The notes under the pieces are model-generated. The model was not told the origin of the DNA. It saw nothing but the letters and a program-made list of their open reading frames with translations, and did no database searches. A stretch of DNA of 64,000 nt from an uncultured Pelagibacteraceae bacterium. GTDB taxonomy: Bacteria > Pseudomonadota > Alphaproteobacteria > Pelagibacterales > Pelagibacteraceae. Shown piece by piece: positions 18,146 through 26,553 of this stretch. Made by a program: the position numbers and the translations under genes. Location: contig CACFMO010000003.1 in NCBI GenBank assembly GCA_902567495.1, forward strand, positions 1 through 64,000, written 5' to 3'. The number at the start of each line of letters is the position of its first letter. Within the stretch, counting starts at the first letter, position 1.

Positions 18146-18900
18146 TAACCAAACCTTCCTGTAATATAATCCTGAGTTTGCTGATTATCAGGATTTTTAA
18201 ATATTTTATCTGTTGGTCCAAATTCTATAAGTTTTCCCAAATGAAAGAAACCTGTTTTTTGAGATACCCTAGCTGCTTGTGACATTGAGTGGGTAACTAT
18301 CACAATTGTGACCTCTTTTTTAAGATCATCTATAAGTTCTTCAATTTGAGCTGTTGCTATTGGGTCAAGCGCTGAACATGGTTCGTCCATAAGAATCACT
18401 TCTGGACTTACAGATATAGCTCTAGCAATACATAGTCGTTGCTGTTGACCTCCTGATAAACCAGTTCCGATTTCATCAAGTCTATCTTTAACTTCGTTCC
18501 ACAAGGCAGCTTTTTTCAAACTTGTTTCAACTATTTGATCCATTTCTTCTTTGCTCTGTGCAATACCGTGAATAGTAGGACCATAAGCTACATTTTCATA
18601 AATTGTTTTAGGGAATGGATTGGGTTTTTGAAAAACCATACCAACGTTCTCCCTAAGTCTCACAACATCTAACTTTCTTGAATTCAGTTCTAGGTTGTCC
18701 ATTTTAATACTGCCTTCAACTCTACAAATTTCTATGACGTCGTTCATCCTGTTCAAGCATCTTAAGAAAGTAGACTTTCCACACCCAGATGGTCCAATTA
18801 AAGCTGTAACTTCTTTTTCTGCTATATCTATAGAGACGTCAAATAATGCCTGTTTGGATCCGTAATAAACATTTACATTTTCCGCTTTTATTTTACTCAT
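18145..18900 (-). CDS. pstB: phosphate ABC transporter ATPase PstB
   Basis: 251 residues with Walker [20 protein letters not shown] (the RCLNRMND extension is specific for PstB), signature [14 protein letters not shown] and Walker [13 protein letters not shown]. Supplies energy for phosphate import. Begins right after pstA and overlaps phoU by one base. Confidence 0.97.
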   Translation of the reverse strand: MSKIKAENVNVYYGSKQALFDVSIDIAEKEVTALIGPSGCGKSTFLRCLNRMNDVIEICRVEGSIKMDNLELNSRKLDVVRLRENVGMVFQKPNPFPKTIYENVAYGPTIHGIAQSKEEMDQIVETSLKKAALWNEVKDRLDEIGTGLSGGQQQRLCIARAISVSPEVILMDEPCSALDPIATAQIEELIDDLKKEVTIVIVTHSMSQAARVSQKTGFFHLGKLIEFGPTDKIFKNPDNQQTQDYITGRFG

Positions 18901-20172
18901 TTAGCTCCATTTCTTTTCAAATTTGTGTCTAACGATTTGAGCTGCCAAGTTCATTAAAATTAAAAAAGCTAGAAGCACCATAATACATGCAGATACTTTT
19001 TCAACGAAACCCCTCTCAGCACTTTCTGACCATATATATATCTGAACTGGTAAACTTGCAGCAGGATCAACTGGCGTACCAGGTATTGTATTCACAAAAG
19101 CAACCATTCCTATTAAAATTAAAGGGGCTGTTTCCCCTAAAGCTTGAGCCAAGCCAATTATCGTTCCAGATAAAGTTCCAGGCATTGATAGTGGCACAGT
19201 ATGATGCATGGTTGTTTGCATATTACTTGCACCCATCGCTAAAGCAGCTTCTCTTATACTTGGGGGAACAGCTTTTAAAGAAGCTCTTGCAGCAATAATT
19301 ATTGTTGGTAATGTCATAAGAGACAAAGTAATTCCTCCAACAAGTGGTGTCGATCTTGGTAAATTAAAAACTGCTAATAAAACACCAAGACCTAGCAAAC
19401 CAAATACTATCGATGGAACAGCTGCTAAATTATTAATGTTTACTTCTATAAAATCTGTAAATTTATTTTTTGGTGCGAATTCCTCGAGATAAATTGCTGC
19501 TAGCACTGCGATAGGAAATGAAAACGCTAAACATACTAATATACTAAAAACTGTTCCCATAAACGAGCTAGCTATACCTGCTAGTTCAGCCTCTCTTGAG
19601 TCAGGACTTGTAAAAAAACTAATGTTAAACTCTGATAAAATATCTCCTCTTTCATTAAGCATATCGTAAATCTGCAACTGATAATCATTTACTCTTCTAT
19701 TCTTTTCGGGGATATCTCTTGGATAATTTCCCTTATGAACTTGATCAACATCATCAGAAGCTGTTAATTTTATGGGCACTATTTTGCCCAGAAAGTCTGG
19801 ATTTTTTAAAAGTAGATCTTTAACCTCTGTCTCATATTTATACGAAACCATTTGTATCAATTGACGATCCTCTTCTTCAGGAAGTCCGGGATCTAATGAG
19901 GTCATAGCTTTGTAAGCAACATCATAATAGTCTGCATTTTCTAGATCATCTTTTGATGGGCTTTCTGCATCGATTAAAAGTAATTCTTTATCATAATGAA
20001 CTTCTGTTACTATCCAAGTTTTTTGGAAAGCTGAGTAACCTTTTGAAAATATCTGAAACATAAAAACTGCTAAAAAGGTTAAAGCTAATCCTATAGCTAT
20101 TTTGCCATACCATTGAAATCTTCTTTCAGCGTTATATCTTTTTTTTAATAAATTTTTCTTAAAACTATTCAT
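18901..20172 (-). CDS. pstA: phosphate ABC transporter permease PstA
   Basis: Long alphaproteobacterial form of about 423 residues with an N-terminal membrane helix and a periplasmic insertion ahead of the permease core; the EAA-type loop is in AREALAMGASN-like sequence (REAALAMGASNMQT). I chose the ATG at 20172 (MNSFKKNLLKK), which overlaps the end of pstC by 8 bases; an alternative start at 20196 would lengthen the overlap. Confidence 0.93.
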   Translation of the reverse strand: MNSFKKNLLKKRYNAERRFQWYGKIAIGLALTFLAVFMFQIFSKGYSAFQKTWIVTEVHYDKELLLIDAESPSKDDLENADYYDVAYKAMTSLDPGLPEEEDRQLIQMVSYKYETEVKDLLLKNPDFLGKIVPIKLTASDDVDQVHKGNYPRDIPEKNRRVNDYQLQIYDMLNERGDILSEFNISFFTSPDSREAELAGIASSFMGTVFSILVCLAFSFPIAVLAAIYLEEFAPKNKFTDFIEVNINNLAAVPSIVFGLLGLGVLLAVFNLPRSTPLVGGITLSLMTLPTIIIAARASLKAVPPSIREAALAMGASNMQTTMHHTVPLSMPGTLSGTIIGLAQALGETAPLILIGMVAFVNTIPGTPVDPAASLPVQIYIWSESAERGFVEKVSACIMVLLAFLILMNLAAQIVRHKFEKKWS

Positions 20173-21541
20173 ATTTTTCCCTATATTTTTTAACAACTGA
20201 AAGAGCGATTACATTTAAGAATAAAGTTACTATAAATAAAGATATTCCTAAGGCAAAAGCTGATTGAGTTTTTGGATCTCCAAATTGTTGGTCTCCAATT
20301 AAAATTACTACAATTTGTGCTGTAATGGTTGAAGTTGACTCAAGGGGATTCATTGTAAGATTAGCCGCTAGTCCTGAGGCCATTACAACAATCATTGTTT
20401 CTCCCACCGCTCTTGATACTGCTAAAAGTATCGAACCTACGATACCAGGTAAGGCTGCTGGAAAAATTACTTTTTTTACAGTTTCAGATTTTGTTGCACC
20501 CATTGCGTAACTTCCATCTCTTAAATTTTGCGGTACTGCTGTTATAACGTCATCGCTTAGACTTGAAATAAAAGGAATTATCATTACTCCCATAACTGCT
20601 CCTGCAGCTAAAGCGCTCTCCGCTGAAACTTCTAGACCCATAGCATTACCTATTTCTTTAACAAAAGGACCGACGGTTAAAGCTGCAAAAAAACCATACA
20701 CCACTGTTGGAATACCAGCTAAAATCTCAATAATAGGTTTCGCATATTTTCTTACGCCTCTTCCAGCATACTCAGATAGATATATCCCGCTCAGCAAACC
20801 TATGGGGATGGCAACACACATTGCAATAAAAGCAATAAAAAAAGTTCCAGCAAATAAAGGCACAGCTCCGAAAGCATCCTTCATTAATTCAGGATCTGGT
20901 TGGCCATCTCTTACAAAAGTTTTAGCAGGATACCAATGAGTTCCGAATATAAAGTCAAAGATTTTTACTGCTTGAAAAAACCTAATCGCTTCGAATAAAA
21001 GTGAAAAAACTATTCCGATTGTAACTAAAACTGCGCCTAATGATGCAACAAATAACACCCATTTAAGAAAAATTTCTACTGGTTCTCTCATGCGATCATT
21101 TTTCTGAACAGATCTATATGCAAAACTCAGAGATAAAATTAAAATTGCTAAAATAATTGCTACTTTAGCGCTGTTAGCTATTCCTTTTAATTGAATGTAC
21201 TTATTAGCAGACCCATCTAGAAAATTAGTAATATTTCCCGTGTAAGTTCCTGCGGCTAATGCTTTAACCTTTGTGTAAATAAGCTGAAGCTCATTTTTAG
21301 TTAAGTTCTGATCAGTGTAATCTTGTAAAATAAATGTTTTAACTATTGATGGTTCAAAAACTGACCAAAGAGCAAAAATTATTAATGCTGGTGCAGCACA
21401 CCAAGCAGCTAAATAATATCCATAAAATTTTGGTAATGCCGTAAGTCTTTGTGATGATTGAATAACTAGAGCTTTTTTTCTACCGAAATAATAACTTGTG
21501 AAAGCTAAGAGAATAATAAAAGTTACAAGTATTAAATTCAT
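20165..21541 (-). CDS. pstC: phosphate ABC transporter permease PstC
   Basis: 458 residues, longer than the E. coli protein because of an extra N-terminal membrane region and periplasmic segment, as in other alphaproteobacteria. The core contains GIPTVVYGFFAALTVGPF and the ATPase-contact loop DGSYAMGATKSETV. Separated from pstS by a strong hairpin, so it is probably made at a lower level than the binding protein. Confidence 0.95.
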   Translation of the reverse strand: MNLILVTFIILLAFTSYYFGRKKALVIQSSQRLTALPKFYGYYLAAWCAAPALIIFALWSVFEPSIVKTFILQDYTDQNLTKNELQLIYTKVKALAAGTYTGNITNFLDGSANKYIQLKGIANSAKVAIILAILILSLSFAYRSVQKNDRMREPVEIFLKWVLFVASLGAVLVTIGIVFSLLFEAIRFFQAVKIFDFIFGTHWYPAKTFVRDGQPDPELMKDAFGAVPLFAGTFFIAFIAMCVAIPIGLLSGIYLSEYAGRGVRKYAKPIIEILAGIPTVVYGFFAALTVGPFVKEIGNAMGLEVSAESALAAGAVMGVMIIPFISSLSDDVITAVPQNLRDGSYAMGATKSETVKKVIFPAALPGIVGSILLAVSRAVGETMIVVMASGLAANLTMNPLESTSTITAQIVVILIGDQQFGDPKTQSAFALGISLFIVTLFLNVIALSVVKKYREKYE

Positions 21542-21558
21542 ATAAAGCTTCCAGAGAT

Positions 21559-21585
21559 AAAAAGGGGGTAAAATACCCCCTTTTT
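21559..21585 (-). terminator. intrinsic terminator/attenuator between pstS and pstC
   Basis: A perfect 12-bp stem, AAAAAGGGGGTA with TACCCCCTTTTT, around a three-base loop; the T-run closes the stem in both directions. It lies 16 bases after the pstS stop and would let pstS be expressed above pstCAB by partial termination, or protect the pstS message. Confidence 0.85.
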
Positions 21586-21600
21586 GTTTAATTGATACTA

Positions 21601-22605
21601 CTACTTCTTAGCAGGCATGTTAACTAACTTCGTAGCGTTAGTTCTAGATGTTTTGTATAACTTGCCATCTAGAGGTACTAGCCCGATATCAGTTAAATAA
21701 CCTTTATTACCCATAGCTTTTTTACTTGTGAACTCTTTTACGAATTCATGTAAGCCAGGTACAACGCCAACGTGAGCTTTTTTCACGTAGAAGAATAAAG
21801 GTCTTGCAACTGCGTAACTGTAATCTTGAATCGAAGATAGACTTGGTTGACCACCTTCAATGCTTGCAGCTTGCAATTTATCTTTTGCAGCTAAGAAATA
21901 ACTGAAACCAAAGAAACCGAACATTTCTTTGTCCGCAGCTAATTTTTGGATAATTAGTGAGTCGTTTTCACCAACCTCAATTACCGCACCATCTTCTCTT
22001 AACGCTTTATATTTAGCGCCAGCTTTTTTAGAAGCATCATCGATACCTTTTTTCATTACTAATGAATTCCAAGCATCTCTTGTTCCTGATGTTCCTGGAG
22101 GTACCATAACTTTGATAGGGTAGTTTGGTAATGATGAGTCGATATCACTCCAATTTTTATATGGATTTGGTACTAACGCACCATCTTTAGCAACTTCTTT
22201 TGCTAATGCTGCCCATAAATGTTTTTTTGTAAAGTTTACTGGTTTAGCATCTTTAGAATACGCTAGGGTAATTCCATCGTTACCAACTGTAATCTCTACG
22301 ATTTCTTCAACACCATTTTTTTGACATAGCGCATACTCTTTAGCCTTCATGGCTCTAGATGCATTTGTTATGTCTGGGTGCTCTGTACCAACTCCGGCAC
22401 AGAATAATTTAGCTCCACCACCTGTTCCTGTTGACTCGATTACTGGTGTTTTAAATTTACCAGACGAACCAAATCTTTCAGCAACGATTGTTGCATACGG
22501 GAATACAGTTGAAGAACCTACGATTTTAATCTGATCTCTAGCTTGAGCAGAAGTTACAACTAACATTGCAACTAATGAAGCTAAAGCGATTGATAGTTTT
22601 CTCAT
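21601..22605 (-). CDS. pstS: periplasmic phosphate-binding protein PstS
   Basis: 334 residues with a signal peptide (hydrophobic stretch about 5-18, cleavage likely after AQA). The phosphate-binding segments IVGSSTVFPYA, GTGGGAKLFCAG and PPGTSGTRDAW are all present. Captures phosphate for PstCAB. First gene of the pst operon and preceded by a Pho-box-like repeat. A hydrophilic, abundant protein of this type is typical for phosphate-poor surface ocean bacteria. Confidence 0.96.
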   Translation of the reverse strand: MRKLSIALASLVAMLVVTSAQARDQIKIVGSSTVFPYATIVAERFGSSGKFKTPVIESTGTGGGAKLFCAGVGTEHPDITNASRAMKAKEYALCQKNGVEEIVEITVGNDGITLAYSKDAKPVNFTKKHLWAALAKEVAKDGALVPNPYKNWSDIDSSLPNYPIKVMVPPGTSGTRDAWNSLVMKKGIDDASKKAGAKYKALREDGAVIEVGENDSLIIQKLAADKEMFGFFGFSYFLAAKDKLQAASIEGGQPSLSSIQDYSYAVARPLFFYVKKAHVGVVPGLHEFVKEFTSKKAMGNKGYLTDIGLVPLDGKLYKTSRTNATKLVNMPAKK

Positions 22606-22655
22606 TGTTTATCCTTTCATTTATTTATTAATTAACAAACATAAGACTCATAGAA

Positions 22656-22671
22656 TTAAGAGGACTCTTAA
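22656..22671. other. inverted repeat downstream of the pstS Pho box
   Basis: TTAAGAG and CTCTTAA arms separated by two bases, lying three bases after the Pho-box-like repeat on the minus strand, in or near the pstS promoter core or leader. It could be a second operator or an mRNA 5' hairpin. Confidence 0.35.
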
Positions 22672-22673
22672 AT

Positions 22674-22691
22674 ATTACAGATGTGTTACAA
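22674..22691 (-). promoter_or_regulatory. Pho-box-like direct repeat upstream of pstS
   Basis: TTGTAACACATCTGTAAT holds two seven-base half sites (TTGTAAC and CTGTAAT) with a four-base spacer, an 11-base period as in PhoB sites. It ends 68 bases before the pstS ATG. The same pattern occurs upstream of plcP. Confidence 0.65.
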
Positions 22692-22712
22692 ATTTATTAA
22701 AATGATAACTTT

Positions 22713-23324
22713 TTAGTTGAACTTTCTAGTTATCTCGATTTGCTCATAATCAGAGGATAAAGACCCTCCGCAACTAAAAGGTCTTACTTTATTTTTAACT
22801 GCGTAGGATTGAGTTGGCTTTAATGTAACTTCTAGTTGTACAAAGTTAACTAATTTTTGAGTAAAACCTTTATCATATCTCCAAGCATTCCATTGTGTTG
22901 GAGCGGTGAATACTTCACTTAAATAAGATGCAGCTTGTGAGTGAATCATATTGCTCTCATTTTGTCCTTTTAAAAGATTATTTTTAACTTTTTCAAAAAT
23001 TTTTCTACATTTAATTGAGTCCACCATGTACGAGTTAGCATTTAAATGAGTGCTCATCGGTGCTGACACAATTAATTGAATTCCATCGTATCGTCGTGAA
23101 AATAAAGCTTCAGTATAAATTGTCGATACATTTTTACTATCTACTTCAAGTACTAAATCGTTTTTAGCTTGCTTAAGATCGTTTTTTAATCTTAAAAGTC
23201 CTAGATCAAAAACTGTAAGAGGTTGAGAACGTAAAGTTTTCTCAATTAAATTTACATCTGCTTTAACAGTTGTAAAAATTAAACTTAATAAAACCAGACT
23301 TATATAATTCATTAATCTAGTCAT
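22713..23324 (-). CDS. secreted protein of unknown function between phoR and pstS
   Basis: 203 residues. A signal peptide is evident (LMNYISLVLLSLIFTTVKA, cleavage probably just after KA), so it is likely periplasmic. The mature part has two cysteines (in SIKCRKI and FSCGGS) that could form a disulfide, and no transmembrane helix. No family recognised. Its place between phoR and pstS suggests a role in phosphate stress, without showing what it does. An internal ATG 12 bases downstream is an alternative start. Confidence 0.75.
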   Translation of the reverse strand: MTRLMNYISLVLLSLIFTTVKADVNLIEKTLRSQPLTVFDLGLLRLKNDLKQAKNDLVLEVDSKNVSTIYTEALFSRRYDGIQLIVSAPMSTHLNANSYMVDSIKCRKIFEKVKNNLLKGQNESNMIHSQAASYLSEVFTAPTQWNAWRYDKGFTQKLVNFVQLEVTLKPTQSYAVKNKVRPFSCGGSLSSDYEQIEITRKFN

Positions 23325-23387
23325 ACTAAAACTTTAACTATTTTGCCGTCTATCTCAAGACAAAATTTAATAAAACTGTAATATTTG

Positions 23388-24593
23388 CTAAAATTTTGAA
23401 AAATGGACCTTTATTTCGGTGCCATTTTGAGCCTCGCTTTTTATTTCTAACTCACCTCTATGCTGATTAACAATGTGCTTCACGATCGCCATTCCCAATC
23501 CAGTGCCACCAACTTTTTTACTTTTAGCGGCATCAACTCTAAAAAATCTTTCAGTAATTCTCGGAAGTTGTTCAGTTGGAATCCCAATACCATTATCTTT
23601 AATGGACACGGTATAAGAGTCTCCTATAACTTTTCCGTTACCTTGCTTACAATTAACCTCAATTTTTTTATTTTTTTCTGAATATTTTATACTGTTATCA
23701 ATAATATTTGAAAAAACTTCAATTAATTTTTCATGATCGCCTCTAATAAAGAAATCATCTTTTATATTATTTTTAAATTCAAAAGATTTTAAATTTTTTT
23801 GATGGATATCTTCAACGTTACTTAAAATTTCTTTTAAATTTACTTTATCTTGAGGCTGTACATGTTCCTCTAACTCAATTCTACTTAATGAAAGTAAATC
23901 TTTAATTAAGCTTTCCATCCTATCAGCTTGCTCAAGCATTATCGGTATGAATTTTTTTTGAGCTTCTAAATCATCTTTCGCATGTCCGCTTATAGTTTCT
24001 AAAAATCCTTTAATAGAAACTAAAGGCGTTTTAAGTTCATGGCTAACGTTTGCTACAAAATCAGATTTGAACCTTTGCGCTTTTATAATATCAGTTAAAT
24101 CTTTTAGAAATAAAACAACTGAGTCAGGATCATCGAGATATGAGGTCGGTCCAGAGAATAGATGAACTTTAAAGAACTGAAATGAGGGAGTGGATAATTC
24201 TAAATCCATAGTAATTGTCTCTTTTTTTAAAAGTACTAAATCAATATTTTGGAGTAAATCAGGAACTCTCAATAAAGTAGCCACGTGCTTATTTAAATTA
24301 TTTTCTCCAAATTTTTTTTTTGCACTATTATTAAAAAATTTGATATTTTTAAATTTATCTACAATTAAAATTAGATCATCGATTTGATTTATAATCTTTA
24401 CTTGCTCATTAGTTTTTTCAATATTTTCATTGGTGATGTCTTCTATCCCCTCTTCTTTATCACCTGATTTTAGTTTGTCTTTTTGTCTATTTATTTCTGA
24501 TTTTGCGGCTATACCTGCTCCGATGCTTTTAAAAGATACGAATATAACAAATATAGCAAGACCTGCGCCTATTAATATAAATAGTAAATCCAT
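23388..24593 (-). CDS. phoR: phosphate regulon sensor histidine kinase PhoR
   Basis: 401 residues: one N-terminal membrane helix (about 4-28), a charged linker, a PAS-like domain, the HisKA motif VSHELKTPLVSIKG and the ATPase boxes NIIDNSIKYS, DNGIGIP and GTGLGMAIVKHI. It lacks a large periplasmic sensor, as expected for PhoR, which senses phosphate through Pst and PhoU. It is separated from phoB by the pst operon rather than lying beside it. Confidence 0.9.
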   Translation of the reverse strand: MDLLFILIGAGLAIFVIFVSFKSIGAGIAAKSEINRQKDKLKSGDKEEGIEDITNENIEKTNEQVKIINQIDDLILIVDKFKNIKFFNNSAKKKFGENNLNKHVATLLRVPDLLQNIDLVLLKKETITMDLELSTPSFQFFKVHLFSGPTSYLDDPDSVVLFLKDLTDIIKAQRFKSDFVANVSHELKTPLVSIKGFLETISGHAKDDLEAQKKFIPIMLEQADRMESLIKDLLSLSRIELEEHVQPQDKVNLKEILSNVEDIHQKNLKSFEFKNNIKDDFFIRGDHEKLIEVFSNIIDNSIKYSEKNKKIEVNCKQGNGKVIGDSYTVSIKDNGIGIPTEQLPRITERFFRVDAAKSKKVGGTGLGMAIVKHIVNQHRGELEIKSEAQNGTEIKVHFSKF

Positions 24594-24640
24594 TAATTAA
24601 TTATAGTTGAAGTAAGGTTAATTTAAAGGGGAGATATGTC

Positions 24641-25675
24641 CTAGTTTACTGCAGTGTTATTGATAAATATCTCTGCACATCTCTTCCAAGTAAATTGTTT
24701 AGCAAATTCTTTACAGTTGTCTCTATCTGCTTTTAAAGCTGTCAAAGCCGCTTTTTTTAAATCTTTATCAAGACAACCAATTGATTTTCCATTAGCTAAT
24801 TTAAAAATATCCATTGTACCTGGGCAATCAGCGTAACCTGCTACGGGTGTTCCTGCCATCAAAGACTCTATACATACAATTCCAAATGTTTCCGTTTTTG
24901 ATGGAAAAACAAAAACGTCAGCTGATGCAAAATAAGAAGCTAATTCACCGTTCGTTTTTTGACCAACAAACTTAGCATCGGGATACTCTTTTGTGAGTTT
25001 TTTTAAATGGGGGCCTGTACCAACTAATATTTTTTTACCTGGTAAATCAAGGTCTAAAAAATCTTTAATATTTTTTTCCAATGCGATCCTTCCTACATAA
25101 ACAAAAATTGGTTTGTTGTAATTTAATGTCATTTTCTTTGGTTCTCCTAAATGATCTGCCCCTCTTGTCCAAACAACCATTTTGTCATTAATTACCCCTA
25201 TATCGCTTAATTCTTTTTTCATCGACTCTGTAGTGACTAATACCCTTTCAGCTTTGTTGTGAAAGTTACTTAAAAATTTTTGGGATATTTTTTCGGGTAT
25301 TATAGGGAGATATAATTTTAGATATTTATCAAATCTAGTGTGAAAACTTGTAGTAAATTTTATCTTACTTCTACCTAAATATCTTCTAGCTGATAGTCCT
25401 ATAGGTCCCTCTGTAGCAATATGTATTCTAAACTGTTCATTATTATTTTGTGCTTCGATCATTTCTTTTTTAATTAATTTACCAACCTTCCATACATTTA
25501 TGGCTAATTTGATTTCATTATATTTGGGCATTGGAACTGTGAAAAATTGAGTAGGTTTAATGTAGCTAACTTTGTGACCCATTTTTTTTAATTCAATTTC
25601 TAATCTTGAATAAGATCTGGTCACACCATTTAAAACATGTTCCGGACAAGCATCCGTAACAATTAATATTCTCAT
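24641..25675 (-). CDS. GT4-family glycosyltransferase, probable glycolipid synthase (Agt-like)
   Basis: 344 residues of the GT-B fold. The C-terminal half has FVYVGRIALEKNI, GTGPHLKKL and the ETFGIVCIE EX7E motif. Similar to enzymes that add sugar to diacylglycerol and, in marine alphaproteobacteria, act with PlcP to replace phospholipids during phosphate starvation. The gene follows plcP after five bases and precedes phoR, which supports that role. The sugar donor (UDP-glucose or UDP-glucuronate) cannot be read from the sequence. Confidence 0.82.
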   Translation of the reverse strand: MRILIVTDACPEHVLNGVTRSYSRLEIELKKMGHKVSYIKPTQFFTVPMPKYNEIKLAINVWKVGKLIKKEMIEAQNNNEQFRIHIATEGPIGLSARRYLGRSKIKFTTSFHTRFDKYLKLYLPIIPEKISQKFLSNFHNKAERVLVTTESMKKELSDIGVINDKMVVWTRGADHLGEPKKMTLNYNKPIFVYVGRIALEKNIKDFLDLDLPGKKILVGTGPHLKKLTKEYPDAKFVGQKTNGELASYFASADVFVFPSKTETFGIVCIESLMAGTPVAGYADCPGTMDIFKLANGKSIGCLDKDLKKAALTALKADRDNCKEFAKQFTWKRCAEIFINNTAVN

Positions 25676-25680
25676 AAATG

Positions 25681-26493
25681 TTAAACTACCTCTTTAAGCT
25701 GAGTTCTGTAATTTACTACTTCTTGTCTAATTTCATCCCACTTAATAATTTCCATTTTTCCATCTAGATGCTCTACAAGAGCAGTGCAGTTCTCTACCCA
25801 ATCACCACAATTTAAATAGTTCACTCCATCAAAATTTTGATTTGAAGCTTTATGAATATGTCCACAAATAATTCCGTCGACATTTTTCTTTTTACCGTAG
25901 CTTGATACAGTTTTTTCATAATCACCTATATATTTAACTGCATTCTTTACTTTATTTTTTAAAAATTTTGCAAGCGACCACTTCTCCTTGCCAAAAATGT
26001 TTCTAATAAAATTTACTAAATTATTTAATCTTAATAAGAAATTATAAGCGATGGCACCCACTTTAGATAACCAGGGTGCATATTTCATAACACCATCCCA
26101 CTGGTCTCCATGAATTACCACATATTTTTTTTTATCAACTGTTTCATGTATACATTTGTTTATTAATTCAACATCACCAAAATTTATTGGAACAAACTTT
26201 CTAAAAATCTCATCGTGGTTTCCTGTAATATATTTTACTTTTGTACCGTGTCTTGCCTTTCTAAGAGTTTTTTGAATGACATCATTGTGTTCTTGTGGCC
26301 AAAAAAAACTTTTTTTGAGAGCCCAAATATCGAAGATGTCTCCCACCAAATAAAGATTTTCTGATCTTGTGTGTTTATAAAATTCTAAGAGTTTATTTGC
26401 TTGGCAACCAACTGTTCCTAGATGAACATCTGAGATGAATATACTTTTAAATGTAAGTATTTTTCCTTCGGCGCTAGATTTTATTTGTTTCAT
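25681..26493 (-). CDS. plcP: PlcP-like phospholipase C, metallophosphoesterase family
   Basis: 270 residues of the family that includes UDP-2,3-diacylglucosamine diphosphatase. Metal-binding motifs run in order: SDVHLG (21-26), GDIFD (51-55), GNHD (91-94), HGDQW (128-132) and GHIH (about 213-216). PlcP removes the phosphate head group of membrane phospholipids to give diacylglycerol when phosphate is scarce. Its operon with a lipid-type glycosyltransferase and a Pho-box-like repeat in its promoter favours this over an LpxH role in lipid A synthesis, which remains the main alternative. Confidence 0.82.
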   Translation of the reverse strand: MKQIKSSAEGKILTFKSIFISDVHLGTVGCQANKLLEFYKHTRSENLYLVGDIFDIWALKKSFFWPQEHNDVIQKTLRKARHGTKVKYITGNHDEIFRKFVPINFGDVELINKCIHETVDKKKYVVIHGDQWDGVMKYAPWLSKVGAIAYNFLLRLNNLVNFIRNIFGKEKWSLAKFLKNKVKNAVKYIGDYEKTVSSYGKKKNVDGIICGHIHKASNQNFDGVNYLNCGDWVENCTALVEHLDGKMEIIKWDEIRQEVVNYRTQLKEVV

Positions 26494-26534
26494 TTTATAA
26501 AACGAATCTCTTCTTTTAGTTGAATCATAAATAT

Positions 26535-26552
26535 GTTACAGAAATGTTAAAA
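26535..26552 (-). promoter_or_regulatory. Pho-box-like direct repeat upstream of plcP
   Basis: TTTTAACATTTCTGTAAC on the minus strand has half sites TTTTAAC and CTGTAAC with a four-base spacer, the same 11-base period and nearly the same sequence as the pstS site. It lies 41 bases before the plcP ATG; a TATGAT (26529-26524) follows five bases later, closer than in E. coli Pho promoters. Its other edge is one base from the start of the divergent lipid kinase gene, so one bound PhoB could also block that gene. Confidence 0.6.
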
Positions 26553-26553
26553 A

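Noticed and set aside
25681..26493. Calling the metallophosphoesterase lpxH
   Set aside because: The motifs fit both, but the operon with a lipid glycosyltransferase, the Pho-box-like site and the phoR neighbour favour PlcP. It is kept as the main alternative.
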